DNA from: Bacteroidota bacterium
Lineage (GTDB): Bacteria; Bacteroidota; Bacteroidia; Flavobacteriales_F; PHOS-HE28
Assembly (NCBI GenBank): GCA_963169595.1
Contig: CAUJFM010000062.1
Coordinates: forward strand, 1 to 27,321
Reading direction: 5' to 3'
Length of the DNA stretch: 27,321 nucleotides
Shown: piece by piece, positions 17,001 through 23,356 of the stretch
Layout of the letters: each line of letters begins with the position of its first letter
Position numbering within the stretch: the stretch's first letter is position 1
Translations under genes and position numbers: made by a program
The notes under the pieces: generated by a model
Told to the model about the DNA's origin: nothing
What the model saw: only the letters and a program-made list of their open reading frames with translations
Databases searched by the model: none

Positions 17001-19601
17001 GATCACACGTTCACCTATACGGTGGAGGGTTCCGGCCCATGCCCCGGCGGCGCTGCCACGGTGATCGTGAACCTGGCCCCTGCGCTGAACGCAGGCGAGG
17101 ATGTCACGGTGCAGGCCTGTCAGGGCGAGTTGGTGGACCTGTTCAGCGAGCTTGGCGGAAACCCGCAGGCCGGTGGTGCATGGTCCGACCTGGATGGCAG
17201 CGGTGGCCTGATCGGTGGGGTCTTCAATACGGCGGGTGTGGCTCCGGGCTCGGACTGGAGGTTCGACTACATCCTTACGGCATCGGCCCAATGCGATCCC
17301 GACACGGCGTGGGTGACGGTGGTCGTGCTCGATGGGCCCTATGCCGGTTGCGATGGATCCCTGAACATCTGCTCCACCTCGGCCCCCATCGCGCTGGCCA
17401 CCGGTCTGGGTTGTGGACCCGATGGTGGTGGGTTCTGGTTGGATCCCGCGCTTCAACCGCACTCGGGTACCTTCCTTCCCGCTTCGAACACGCCGGGGCC
17501 TTATCGGTATGTGGTCCCGGGTGTGGGCAATTGTGCTGCGGATACATCGGTGGTGAACGTTCAGGTGGTGCCCGCGGCCAATGCCGGGGCGGATGCGAAC
17601 CTGGCCGTGTGTTCCACGGATGGGCCGGTGGACATGTTCGTGCTGCTGGGTCCCAATGCCCAGGCCGGTGGAACGTGGGTCTATGTCACCGGTGGCAACG
17701 TGCCGCATGGGAACATCTACAACCCAGCCGTGCATAATCCCGGCATTTACCGCTATCGGGTCACGGGTCAGCTGCCCTGTCCGAACGACGATGCGTTCGT
17801 GAACGTGACCGAGCCCCAGGTGCCCAATGCCGGATGCAACAACACCCTGGCGGTCTGTTCCGATCAGGCGCCGGTGAACATGTTCGCCGCCCTGGCCTGC
17901 AACCCGCAATCGGGAGGAACATGGACCTACGTCACGGGTGGCAACACGCCTCATGGCGCCTTCTTCGATCCGGCAAGTGACCTGCCTGGCGTGTACCGCT
18001 ACACCCTGGCCGGAACCACGCCTTGTGCGGATGCCTCTGCGGAGCTGACCATCGGCCTTACCACAGCGGGGAATGCCGGCCAGAGCGCTACGGTACAGGC
18101 TTGTCTGACCCAACCCGCCTTCGATCTGTTCAATGCGCTGGGTGGCACGCCACAGACCGGCGGCGCATGGACCGATCAATCTAGTTCGGGTGCGCTCACG
18201 GGAAGCATCTTCGATCCGGCCGTTGCTGGCCCGGGCACGTGGGACTTCCGCTACACCATCGCGGCCAACGGGCCCTGTGCCAGTGTCTTCAGCACCGTTA
18301 CCGTTACGGTCGGTGCAGGTGTCAATGCCGGCGCGGACAGCAGCGTCACGGTGTGTGGTTCCAATACGGCCTACGACCTCTTCCTGGCCTTGGCGGGAAC
18401 GCCGACCACGGGAGGCACGTGGACCGATCAGCTGGGCACCGGCGCGATGAGCCCGGAGGGTGTGTTGAACGCCACCCTGATCGTACCGGGCTCGGTGGCC
18501 GGGTTCACCTACACGGTCACCGACCCCGGCTGCGGTACGCTCAGCGCCACCGTGCTGGTGACCATCTCCGAGTACCCCGATGCGGGTACGGGCGGGCCGC
18601 TCGCCATCTGCGCCACGGCATCGCCGGTGAACCTGTTCGGGCAGTTGGGTGGATCACCGGATGTGACCGGCACCTGGACCGGCCCCGAAGGCCTTCCACA
18701 CGGGTCCACGTTCTCGCCTGCGGTGGACGATCCCGGGAACTACACCTACACCGTGCCGGGCAATGCGGCTTGTGCGGATGCCACGGCCATCCTGGCGATC
18801 ACCGTGAACCAGCCGGCCAACGCGGGCACCAATGGGGAGATCATCGCCTGCGATACCGTACCGGCACTGGTGTTGTTCGATGGGCTGAACGGAACGCCGC
18901 AAAGCGGTGGCACCTGGCTTGACCTGAACGGTGCCGGTGGCATGGAGAACGGCATCCTCAACACCACGGAGCTGCCGCCGGGCGAATACCTGTACCGTTA
19001 CACGGTCGCCGTGGCCGGCTGTGGAAGTGCGACCGCTTTGGTGAAGGTGCTGGTGGTGACCACGCCCCGTGCGGTCGATGTGGTGCGCACCTGCATTGAG
19101 CGCGACCGGACCTACACTGTGTCCTTCGCCTTTGAAGAGGGTGATACCGCCACCTACGCGGTCAGCGGGGTGGAAGGCACCATCATTCCGGGTACGCCCT
19201 ACACCTTCATCAGTGCGCCGATCCCCACCTCGCAGTCCTTCAGCATCTCCATCACCGATGGCTATGCCTGCGGGGTCACCGTGGTGGAGGGTGTGAGCCC
19301 GTGCGACTTCGATGACGATGTCTTCGTGCCGCAATCCTTCTCGCCGAACGGTGATGGCACCAACGAGCGATTGCTCATCCCCGGCATCGAAGGATTCCCG
19401 GGCAACACCATCATCATCTTCAACCGCTGGGGTGGCAAGGTCTATGAGGCGGCCGGCTACGACAATGTGAACGTTGTGTGGGACGGCACCTCGCCGAACG
19501 CCGTGCCCGCAGGCAATGCACCGGCCGGGACGTACTACTACGTGCTTGACCTGGGCAATGGCAGCGAAGCGCTCACCGGCTATATCTACCTGAACCGATG
19601 A
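11070..19601 (+). CDS. Giant CUB/Ig-like-repeat adhesin with T9SS type B C-terminal sorting domain (adhesin 2)
   Basis: About 2843 residues from the ATG at 11070. An in-frame TTG at 11049 would add seven residues; ATG was preferred because it gives a tidy signal peptide (1-31, ending AEA). Residues about 33-156 look like a CUB domain, with CSGSFHDTGG, YANNE, LRIYDG and SGCLTFRWVS in order. Residues about 157-2663 hold 31 repeats averaging 81 residues: PNAGTNG, a Cys, a hydrophobic LFxxLGGTP, GGTWTGP, GVYTYTVxGxxPC, then a strand. These are probably Ig-like beta-sandwich domains with one disulfide each. They are unrelated in sequence to the SprB repeats of adhesin 1. From about 2751 the CHU_C/type B sorting domain follows (SFSPNGDGTNE, FNRWGGKVYE, AGTYYYVLDL). 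A T9SS-exported surface adhesin is expected; the ligand is unknown. The stop overlaps the next porP start. Confidence 0.92.
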   Translation: MVRATGVQLKWLVRSGILALVTLLAMGPAEAQVLVAGDGLTFGTCSGSFHDTGGPGGDYANNEALTVTICPSGGAGSGPFTSVRFTQWSIAPGPGDTLRIYDGTTVGGTLLAEGTSATSLSGQTFTATSASGCLTFRWVSNAGGTAAGWTALVLTGPDAGQNASITVCSTEAPFSMRARLNGTPDAGGSWTGPGGAHPDLFNPATDTPGIYTYTVSGPAPCPDSSAVLTIAVVTAPNAGTNGALTVCNDAGPQNLFNSLGGTPQAGGSWTGPGGGAHSGVLDPTVGPAGTYTYTVPGTAPCGPASAVVSVTIEQRPNAGTNGTAVVCSNGAPFNLFSSLGGSPQPGGSWTGPGGGAVAATYTPGSSTPGVYTYTLSGTTACASSSATVTVTQVTAPNAGIDRALVVCSDDAPFNLLSQLNGTPNAGGTWVGPNGPHGATFNPATDPPGNYTYTVTGTAPCANATAVLNITVRIAPDAGSSAVITVCSTDASFPLFNRLGGSPDLGGTWTAPGGGAHPGTFIPGTSAAGVYTYTVVGQSPCDPATATVTVNVNIAPVAGTNASVVRCSNDAPFSLFAQLGGSPNPGGTWTGPGGAHSGTFTPGVDQPGAYTYTVLGTAPCANATAVVTVSIVTAPNAGTNGSTTVCSNGAPFSLFALLGGTPDATGTWSGPGGATSGTFTPGTSQAGVYTYTVAGTAPCANASATVTVSVVAAPNAGTNGSITVCSDQGPVNLFALLGGSPQAGGTWTRPNGQAHSGTYLPASEPGGVYTYTVAGTLPCANATATVQVNRVIAPNAGVNGTITVCSTNAPFQLITVLGGSPSGSGTWLAPGNTPTSGTFTPGTSAPGVYTYVVAGTAPCVNDSAFVTVNVNQAPNAGQNASQLVCSSNAPFSLFGVLGGTPNAGGTWTAPGGGSSTGTYTPGQSTVGGYTYTVTGITPCLNASAIVSISENRQPLAGTNGSFTRCSTDGPVDLFTQLGGTPDAGGTWTGPSGASSGVFIPGTSTPGTYTYTVTGTAPCTNATATVTATVNQAPNAGTGGVITVCQGTTSVDLFTGLTGNPDLTGTWNDDDNTGQLSGNLFGPLGLPAGDYDFTYTVPGIGQCGDDQAVVRVTIVPLLDAGTNGNLAACGSNTQVNLLNGLGGSPQPGGVWIDLGGTGAVSGQFFNASLVIPGSYVFRYRLTGIVGCDSDSAQVTVNVQQAPNAGTNGNAITCSDTSIGLFQFLGGNPALGGQWRRDSPTGPPFSGTYNPAINDPGVFYYIVNAAPPCTAVFSTVTVTEIQAPNAGTPASTVVCSNGAPFNMTALLGGNPDPGGSWSFGGQNHSATFVPGLDVQGIYEYRVTGQPPCGIAVASLTVTVVPAASAGCNSSITVCSGDLPFLLVNALGCTPQVVGGTWIGPSGPSNGTFSPATSETGEYRYIVQGTTPCGNDTASVFVFVDPSPNAGTSGTLSLCAGGPTVNLITALGGNPDPSGTWTGPAPSTATFSGLFQPGVSAPGLYTYTVTNSCGSVSSTVTVSVSPQANAGCSNAIVRCSSNAPFSMVSQLGCAPALNGTWRGPLPATTIMDGIFTPGTTPPGTYRYTVAGVGACPEVSSTLTVTVNPAPRAGNDASITLCNTGGAVNLFPLLGPNAQPGGTWRRQSDNSVHSGTILPSVDQSDVYIYTVSGLPPCTSDEALVEVVINSSPTAGFNGLLTLCSDDLPVSLLGILGGTPQTNGFWLTPGLGLHSGVYIPGQDQAGVYSYVVQGNAPCTNDTARVTVIQNTATDAGENGTAVTCSDQPPFQLFSVLGGTPQVGGTWTGPSGNTVSGQFSPGISQPGVYRYRVTGIAPCESDSATVTVVQNPAPNAGISNAVQICSSQGTIELISLLGGTPDPGGSWTLNGDPHGPNYDPAVGGSGTFVYTVTGLPPCGTATAQVAITRVLAPSAGTGGAIAACINDDAINLFAGLSGTVTPGGNWVNNGGVGVLNGGVWDATGVPPGDHTFTYTVEGSGPCPGGAATVIVNLAPALNAGEDVTVQACQGELVDLFSELGGNPQAGGAWSDLDGSGGLIGGVFNTAGVAPGSDWRFDYILTASAQCDPDTAWVTVVVLDGPYAGCDGSLNICSTSAPIALATGLGCGPDGGGFWLDPALQPHSGTFLPASNTPGPYRYVVPGVGNCAADTSVVNVQVVPAANAGADANLAVCSTDGPVDMFVLLGPNAQAGGTWVYVTGGNVPHGNIYNPAVHNPGIYRYRVTGQLPCPNDDAFVNVTEPQVPNAGCNNTLAVCSDQAPVNMFAALACNPQSGGTWTYVTGGNTPHGAFFDPASDLPGVYRYTLAGTTPCADASAELTIGLTTAGNAGQSATVQACLTQPAFDLFNALGGTPQTGGAWTDQSSSGALTGSIFDPAVAGPGTWDFRYTIAANGPCASVFSTVTVTVGAGVNAGADSSVTVCGSNTAYDLFLALAGTPTTGGTWTDQLGTGAMSPEGVLNATLIVPGSVAGFTYTVTDPGCGTLSATVLVTISEYPDAGTGGPLAICATASPVNLFGQLGGSPDVTGTWTGPEGLPHGSTFSPAVDDPGNYTYTVPGNAACADATAILAITVNQPANAGTNGEIIACDTVPALVLFDGLNGTPQSGGTWLDLNGAGGMENGILNTTELPPGEYLYRYTVAVAGCGSATALVKVLVVTTPRAVDVVRTCIERDRTYTVSFAFEEGDTATYAVSGVEGTIIPGTPYTFISAPIPTSQSFSISITDGYACGVTVVEGVSPCDFDDDVFVPQSFSPNGDGTNERLLIPGIEGFPGNTIIIFNRWGGKVYEAAGYDNVNVVWDGTSPNAVPAGNAPAGTYYYVLDLGNGSEALTGYIYLNR
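11538..19059 (+). repeat. Array of 31 Ig-like protein repeats within adhesin 2
   Basis: Counted by eye from the recurring N/D-AG-x-N start and the PC near the end of each unit. Two forms exist. The common form has GGTWTGPGG. A longer form has a W-x-D-x-x-x-x-G segment and ends FxYT (repeats 12, 13, 23, 24, 28, 29 and 31, roughly 14158-14660, 16830-17330, 18065-18575 and 18820-19059). Four repeats (16, 18, 25, 27) carry an additional pair of cysteines 21 residues apart. Confidence 0.9.
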
Positions 19602-20518
19602 AGCGCCTGCACATCGTCACCCTGGTGATGCTGCTCCTGGCGGCAGGTCCGGCATCGGCCCAGCAGGACCCGCTGTACAGCCAGTACATGTTCAACACGC
19701 TGGCCTTCAACCCCGGCTATGCGGGCAGTGCGGGGGTCTTCACCACCATGGCGCTGAGCCGGCACCAGTGGGTGGGTCTTGAAGGGGCGCCGACCACACA
19801 GACCCTGCTCGCGCACAGCCCGCTGCGTGCGGCCAACATGGCCTTGGGCATGAGCGTGATCAACGACAAGGTGGGCCCCACGCGGCAGACCTCCTTCTAT
19901 GCGGACTATGCCTACCGCATCCGCACTGGCGGAGAGTCCCAGCTGGCTTTCGGTTTGAAGGGTGGGGTGAACATGTACCAGGCCGATCTGGCCGGGCTCA
20001 CCAGTGTGGACCCCGATGCGGCCAACGTGAACATCAGCAGCAAGGCCCTGCCCAACTTCGGCTTTGGCTTGTTCTGGCACGCCGAGCGCTACTATCTCGG
20101 TGTGAGCGCGCCCAAGCTGCTGGAGAACACCATCGAGGAGGCCGGTTCCTCTGGGGTGGTCACCGTGACACAGGCCCGCCACTACTTCGTGCTCGGTGGT
20201 TATGTGTTCGATGTGGGCCGCGACCTCAAGGCCAAGCCTTCCTTCATGCTGCGCATGGTGGAGGGTGCGCCCCTGTCGCTGGACCTCTCGGCCAACTTCC
20301 TGCTGCGCGATCGCATCTGGTTCGGGGCCATGTACCGGGTGGGCAACTCGGTGGGCGCCCTGGGCCAGTACCAGATCAATGACCAGTTCCGGGTGGGATA
20401 CGCCTTTGACCTCACCACCACCAAGCTCGGTGCCTACAACGCCGGCACGCACGAGATCATGCTCAGTTACGACTTCCGGTTCATCAAGGGCCGGACGGTA
20501 ACCCCACGCTACTTCTGA
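19598..20518 (+). CDS. PorP/SprF family T9SS outer-membrane protein, partner of adhesin 2
   Basis: A 306-residue protein. Residues 1-21 are a signal peptide ending ASA before QQDP. It carries the most canonical PorP/SprF signature of the three copies: QDPLYSQYMFN, FNPGYAGS, HQWVGLEGAPTTQ and NDKVGPTRQTSFYADYAYR. The C-terminus has the usual FRVGYAFDLTTTKL and THEIMLSY block. The start codon overlaps the adhesin 2 stop (ATGA, 19598-19601), so translation is probably coupled and expression tied to the adhesin. The expected role is an outer-membrane component required for export or surface retention of the type B sorting-domain cargo upstream. The family assignment is firm; the specific pairing with adhesin 2 is inferred from gene order. 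Confidence 0.94.
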   Translation: MKRLHIVTLVMLLLAAGPASAQQDPLYSQYMFNTLAFNPGYAGSAGVFTTMALSRHQWVGLEGAPTTQTLLAHSPLRAANMALGMSVINDKVGPTRQTSFYADYAYRIRTGGESQLAFGLKGGVNMYQADLAGLTSVDPDAANVNISSKALPNFGFGLFWHAERYYLGVSAPKLLENTIEEAGSSGVVTVTQARHYFVLGGYVFDVGRDLKAKPSFMLRMVEGAPLSLDLSANFLLRDRIWFGAMYRVGNSVGALGQYQINDQFRVGYAFDLTTTKLGAYNAGTHEIMLSYDFRFIKGRTVTPRYF

Positions 20519-20521
20519 CCC

Positions 20522-22726
20522 ATGAACGTCCGCACGCTCCTCTTCCTGGCGTTGTGCCTGCCGTTCACCTCGGCCTGGGCGCAGGGCAATGCCGATCCGT
20601 ACATCCGCGAAGGCGACCGCTACTATGAGCAGATGGCCTATGCCCGTGCTGCGGCCGAGTACCGCAAGGCGGTGGAACTGGGCGCCGTGAACGAGCACGT
20701 GACCAAGCGCCTCGCGAACTGCAGCATGCGCCTGGGCGACACCTTGGAGGCGGAACGTTGGTACGCCACGGTGGTCAAATTCCTCAACCGTGAACCGCAG
20801 GACCTCTACCATTATGCCGAGGCGCTGAAGAGCAATGGGCGCTATGAGGAGGCCGAGGAGTGGATGGACCGCTACCTGGCCATGGTGCAGCCGGACAGCG
20901 GCCCCCGGCGCAGCAACATCAGCGGCTTTGCGCGCAAGTTCCAGCAGGATGAAGCACGCTTCACCGTAAGACCGGTGTCGATCAATACGCCCCAGTGCGA
21001 TATGGCACCGTCGTGGTTGGGCCGCGATCAGGTGGTGTTCTCCTCCGCACGCCGCTTCACCGTGGGCATCGAGCGCCGCGCCGCGTGGAACGATCAACCG
21101 TTCCTGGACCTTTTCGTGGCTCACGTGATGTCCGATGGCGGCCTCGACCAGGTGCGTCCGCTGGAGGGCGACGTGAACACCAAGCTGCACGAAGGGCCCG
21201 CCACGGCGAGCACCGCGGGGGATGTGCTTTGGTTCACCCGCAACAGCTACTTCAAGGGACGCACGAGCCGCAGCAGCAATGGTGTGAACCGGCTGGCCAT
21301 CTACAAGGTGCAGCGCGACGGCCAGGCCTGGCATGGTGTGGAGCAGTTCCTCTACAACAACAGCGAGGTCTCCATCGCGCATCCCTCCCTTTCTGCTGAT
21401 GGCCGGAAGCTCTACTTCGTGAGCGACATGCCCGGTGGTTTCGGCGGCACGGACATCTATGTGTGCCGCGAACAGGGCGGCCAGTGGGGCGAGCCGGAGA
21501 ACCTGGGCCCGCTGGTGAACACGGCCTTCAACGAGGCCTTCCCCTTCATCGCCGCCGACGGTACGCTCTACTTCGCGAGCAACGGTCATCCCGGCCTGGG
21601 CGGCATGGACATCTTCGCGGCCATGCCCGGGCAGGGCGGCGCCTTCTCCGGGATCATCAACGTGGGCTCACCGGTGAACGGCCCCAAGGATGACTTCGGT
21701 TTCATCATCGATCCCTCTTCGACCCGCGGGTATTTCACCAGCAACCGTCCCGGAGGGCAGGGCGATGATGACATCTACGCCTTCGAGATGCTGGCACCGC
21801 TGGAGCAGCGCTACCTGTGCACGGGCCTGGTGGTGGATGATGAGTACGAGACGCCGGTGATCAACGGGGAGGTGCTGCTCTACGATGACAAAGGCGCGCT
21901 CATCGCCACCACCCGCACGGATGAGCGTGGGGAGTACTCCTTCGCTGTTGAGCAGGACCGGGCCTATCGCCTTGTGGCGCGCATGAAGGGCCGTTTCGAT
22001 GGGGAACAGCACCTGAGCACCGAGAACATCGCCCAGCAACAGATCGTGGCACGGGATATCCACCTGGTGCCCGATGCCGGTGTCTGGTTGCGCGGTACGC
22101 TTCGCCTGAAGGACAAGCTGGGCTTCCTCGCCGGGGCGAACGTCACCATCGTGAACCTGAGCAGCTTCTTCTCCGAGACGCACGTCACCGGCGATGGGGG
22201 CGACTTCAGCTTCCGTCTGGCTTCCAACGAGGAGTTCGAGGTGCTCTTTGAGAAGCCGGGCTACTTCAGCCAGAGCGTGCCGGTCACCACCGTGGGCATG
22301 AAGCAGGGCATCATCGACCTGAACGTCGCGCACGAGCTGCGGTTCGAGGAGGTGCAGATGGGGGTGCCGCAACTCTTCAAGTATGTACGCTGGTCGACCG
22401 ACGGGGTGAAGCTGGACCCGATCGCCCGCACCGAGCTGGATGCGTTCGCGGAACGTTTGTTGGTGAACCCATCGTTGAAGGTGGAGATCGCCGTGCATGC
22501 GGACACCCGTGGTGATGCGGCGGCCAAGCTCACCCTGACACAGCGCCAGGCGCAGGCCATCGTGGACCACTTGGTGGCCAAGGGCGTTCCCAAGGAACGG
22601 CTCGTGGCCAGGGGCTACGGCAGTGAGCGCCCGCGGAACCATTGTGTGCAGGGCGTCACCTGCACTGAGGAGGAGCACGCGGAGAACCGGCGGAACGAGT
22701 GGACGGTGACGGCGGTCACGCCTTGA
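20522..22726 (+). CDS. PorE-like T9SS envelope protein (TPR, PD40 propeller, CRD, OmpA-C)
   Basis: A 734-residue periplasmic or outer-membrane-associated protein. Residues 1-21 are a signal peptide ending AWA, with no lipobox cysteine. TPR-like helices span about 24-130. Five PD40/WD40-like blades start near 158, 223, 286, 337 and 389; three show the DGxLYFxS pattern with GGxDI. Carboxypeptidase-regulatory-like beta domains cover about 433-500 and 521-600. An OmpA C-terminal peptidoglycan-binding domain covers about 617-734, with Asp661 in HADTRG and Arg675 in QRQAQ at the expected diaminopimelate-binding positions, then GYGSERP and NRRNEW. The order matches PorE of Porphyromonas gingivalis, a T9SS component thought to link the machinery to peptidoglycan. 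It begins 3 nt after the porP stop. Because genomes often hold several paralogues, it may be an adhesin-specific accessory rather than the core PorE. Confidence 0.88.
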   Translation: MNVRTLLFLALCLPFTSAWAQGNADPYIREGDRYYEQMAYARAAAEYRKAVELGAVNEHVTKRLANCSMRLGDTLEAERWYATVVKFLNREPQDLYHYAEALKSNGRYEEAEEWMDRYLAMVQPDSGPRRSNISGFARKFQQDEARFTVRPVSINTPQCDMAPSWLGRDQVVFSSARRFTVGIERRAAWNDQPFLDLFVAHVMSDGGLDQVRPLEGDVNTKLHEGPATASTAGDVLWFTRNSYFKGRTSRSSNGVNRLAIYKVQRDGQAWHGVEQFLYNNSEVSIAHPSLSADGRKLYFVSDMPGGFGGTDIYVCREQGGQWGEPENLGPLVNTAFNEAFPFIAADGTLYFASNGHPGLGGMDIFAAMPGQGGAFSGIINVGSPVNGPKDDFGFIIDPSSTRGYFTSNRPGGQGDDDIYAFEMLAPLEQRYLCTGLVVDDEYETPVINGEVLLYDDKGALIATTRTDERGEYSFAVEQDRAYRLVARMKGRFDGEQHLSTENIAQQQIVARDIHLVPDAGVWLRGTLRLKDKLGFLAGANVTIVNLSSFFSETHVTGDGGDFSFRLASNEEFEVLFEKPGYFSQSVPVTTVGMKQGIIDLNVAHELRFEEVQMGVPQLFKYVRWSTDGVKLDPIARTELDAFAERLLVNPSLKVEIAVHADTRGDAAAKLTLTQRQAQAIVDHLVAKGVPKERLVARGYGSERPRNHCVQGVTCTEEEHAENRRNEWTVTAVTP

Positions 22727-23354
22727 GACCGACGACGCCCTCCGCCGGCAGTGGCTTGAACCGGTAGCCAGACTGCCGGGCGTACGCCAAGGTGGTGGGC
22801 AGCGCTTGCTCCAGCCGCGGCCAGGCCTTCACACTATCGTGGAACACGATGATCGCGCCGGGGCGCAGTCGTTCGGTGACGTTCCGCTCGCACTGCTCCG
22901 CAGAGATGGTCGTGTCGAAATCGGCACTGAGGATGTCCCACATCACGATGGTGAACCGCTTGCGCAACGCATCGCCCTGGCTTCGGGTGAGGTGACCATA
23001 GGGTGGGCGGAACAGCCTGCTGGCCGTGTGCGGCTGGCAGCGGAGCACATCGCGCAGGTAGGCGGCGTTCGGTGTGCGCCAACCATCGCTGTGCTGCCAG
23101 GTGTGGTTGCCCACGGAGTGCCCTTCGCGGCGGATGCGGTCCATCAGCTCCGGCTGTTCCGCGGCATGGCGGCCCACACAGAAGAAGGTGGCCTGTGCCT
23201 CGTGCTGCTTCAACACGTCCAGCACCCAGGGCGTGACGCCGGGCGTGGGTCCATCGTCGAAGGTGAGGTACAGCACGCGCTCGTCATCCGGCATTCGCCA
23301 AAGCAGGTCTCCGAAAAGGGGTTTGGCCAGTTCGGGGACGCGCTTCAGGTACAT
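22716..23354 (-). CDS. Polysaccharide deacetylase family protein (NodB homology domain)
   Basis: A 212-residue protein that is almost entirely a NodB domain. All catalytic motifs are visible: motif 1 TFDDGP (Asp33 likely base, Asp34 metal ligand), motif 2 HTWQH (His84 and His88, metal ligands), motif 3 RPPYG (116-120), motif 4 around Trp139-Asp140, and motif 5 VFHDS (His172). Such enzymes remove acetyl groups from N-acetylglucosamine polymers or peptidoglycan using a divalent metal. There is no clear signal peptide, though the start region (MYLKRVPELAKPLFGDLLW) could associate with the membrane, so location is uncertain. It follows the DUF2723 gene after 2 nt, implying one transcript. Its last 11 nt overlap the end of the convergent PorE-like gene. 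The substrate cannot be read from the sequence. Confidence 0.93.
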   Translation of the reverse strand: MYLKRVPELAKPLFGDLLWRMPDDERVLYLTFDDGPTPGVTPWVLDVLKQHEAQATFFCVGRHAAEQPELMDRIRREGHSVGNHTWQHSDGWRTPNAAYLRDVLRCQPHTASRLFRPPYGHLTRSQGDALRKRFTIVMWDILSADFDTTISAEQCERNVTERLRPGAIIVFHDSVKAWPRLEQALPTTLAYARQSGYRFKPLPAEGVVGLKA

Positions 23355-23356
23355 GC

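Noticed and set aside
16146..18179. Long open frames on the minus strand opposite the adhesins (for example 16146-18179, 14049-16001, 4574-6226, 2534-4405).
   Set aside because: Their translations are rich in Arg, His and Gly with no domain or signal-peptide pattern, and they lie exactly opposite repetitive GC-rich coding sequence, which suppresses stops in the antisense frame.
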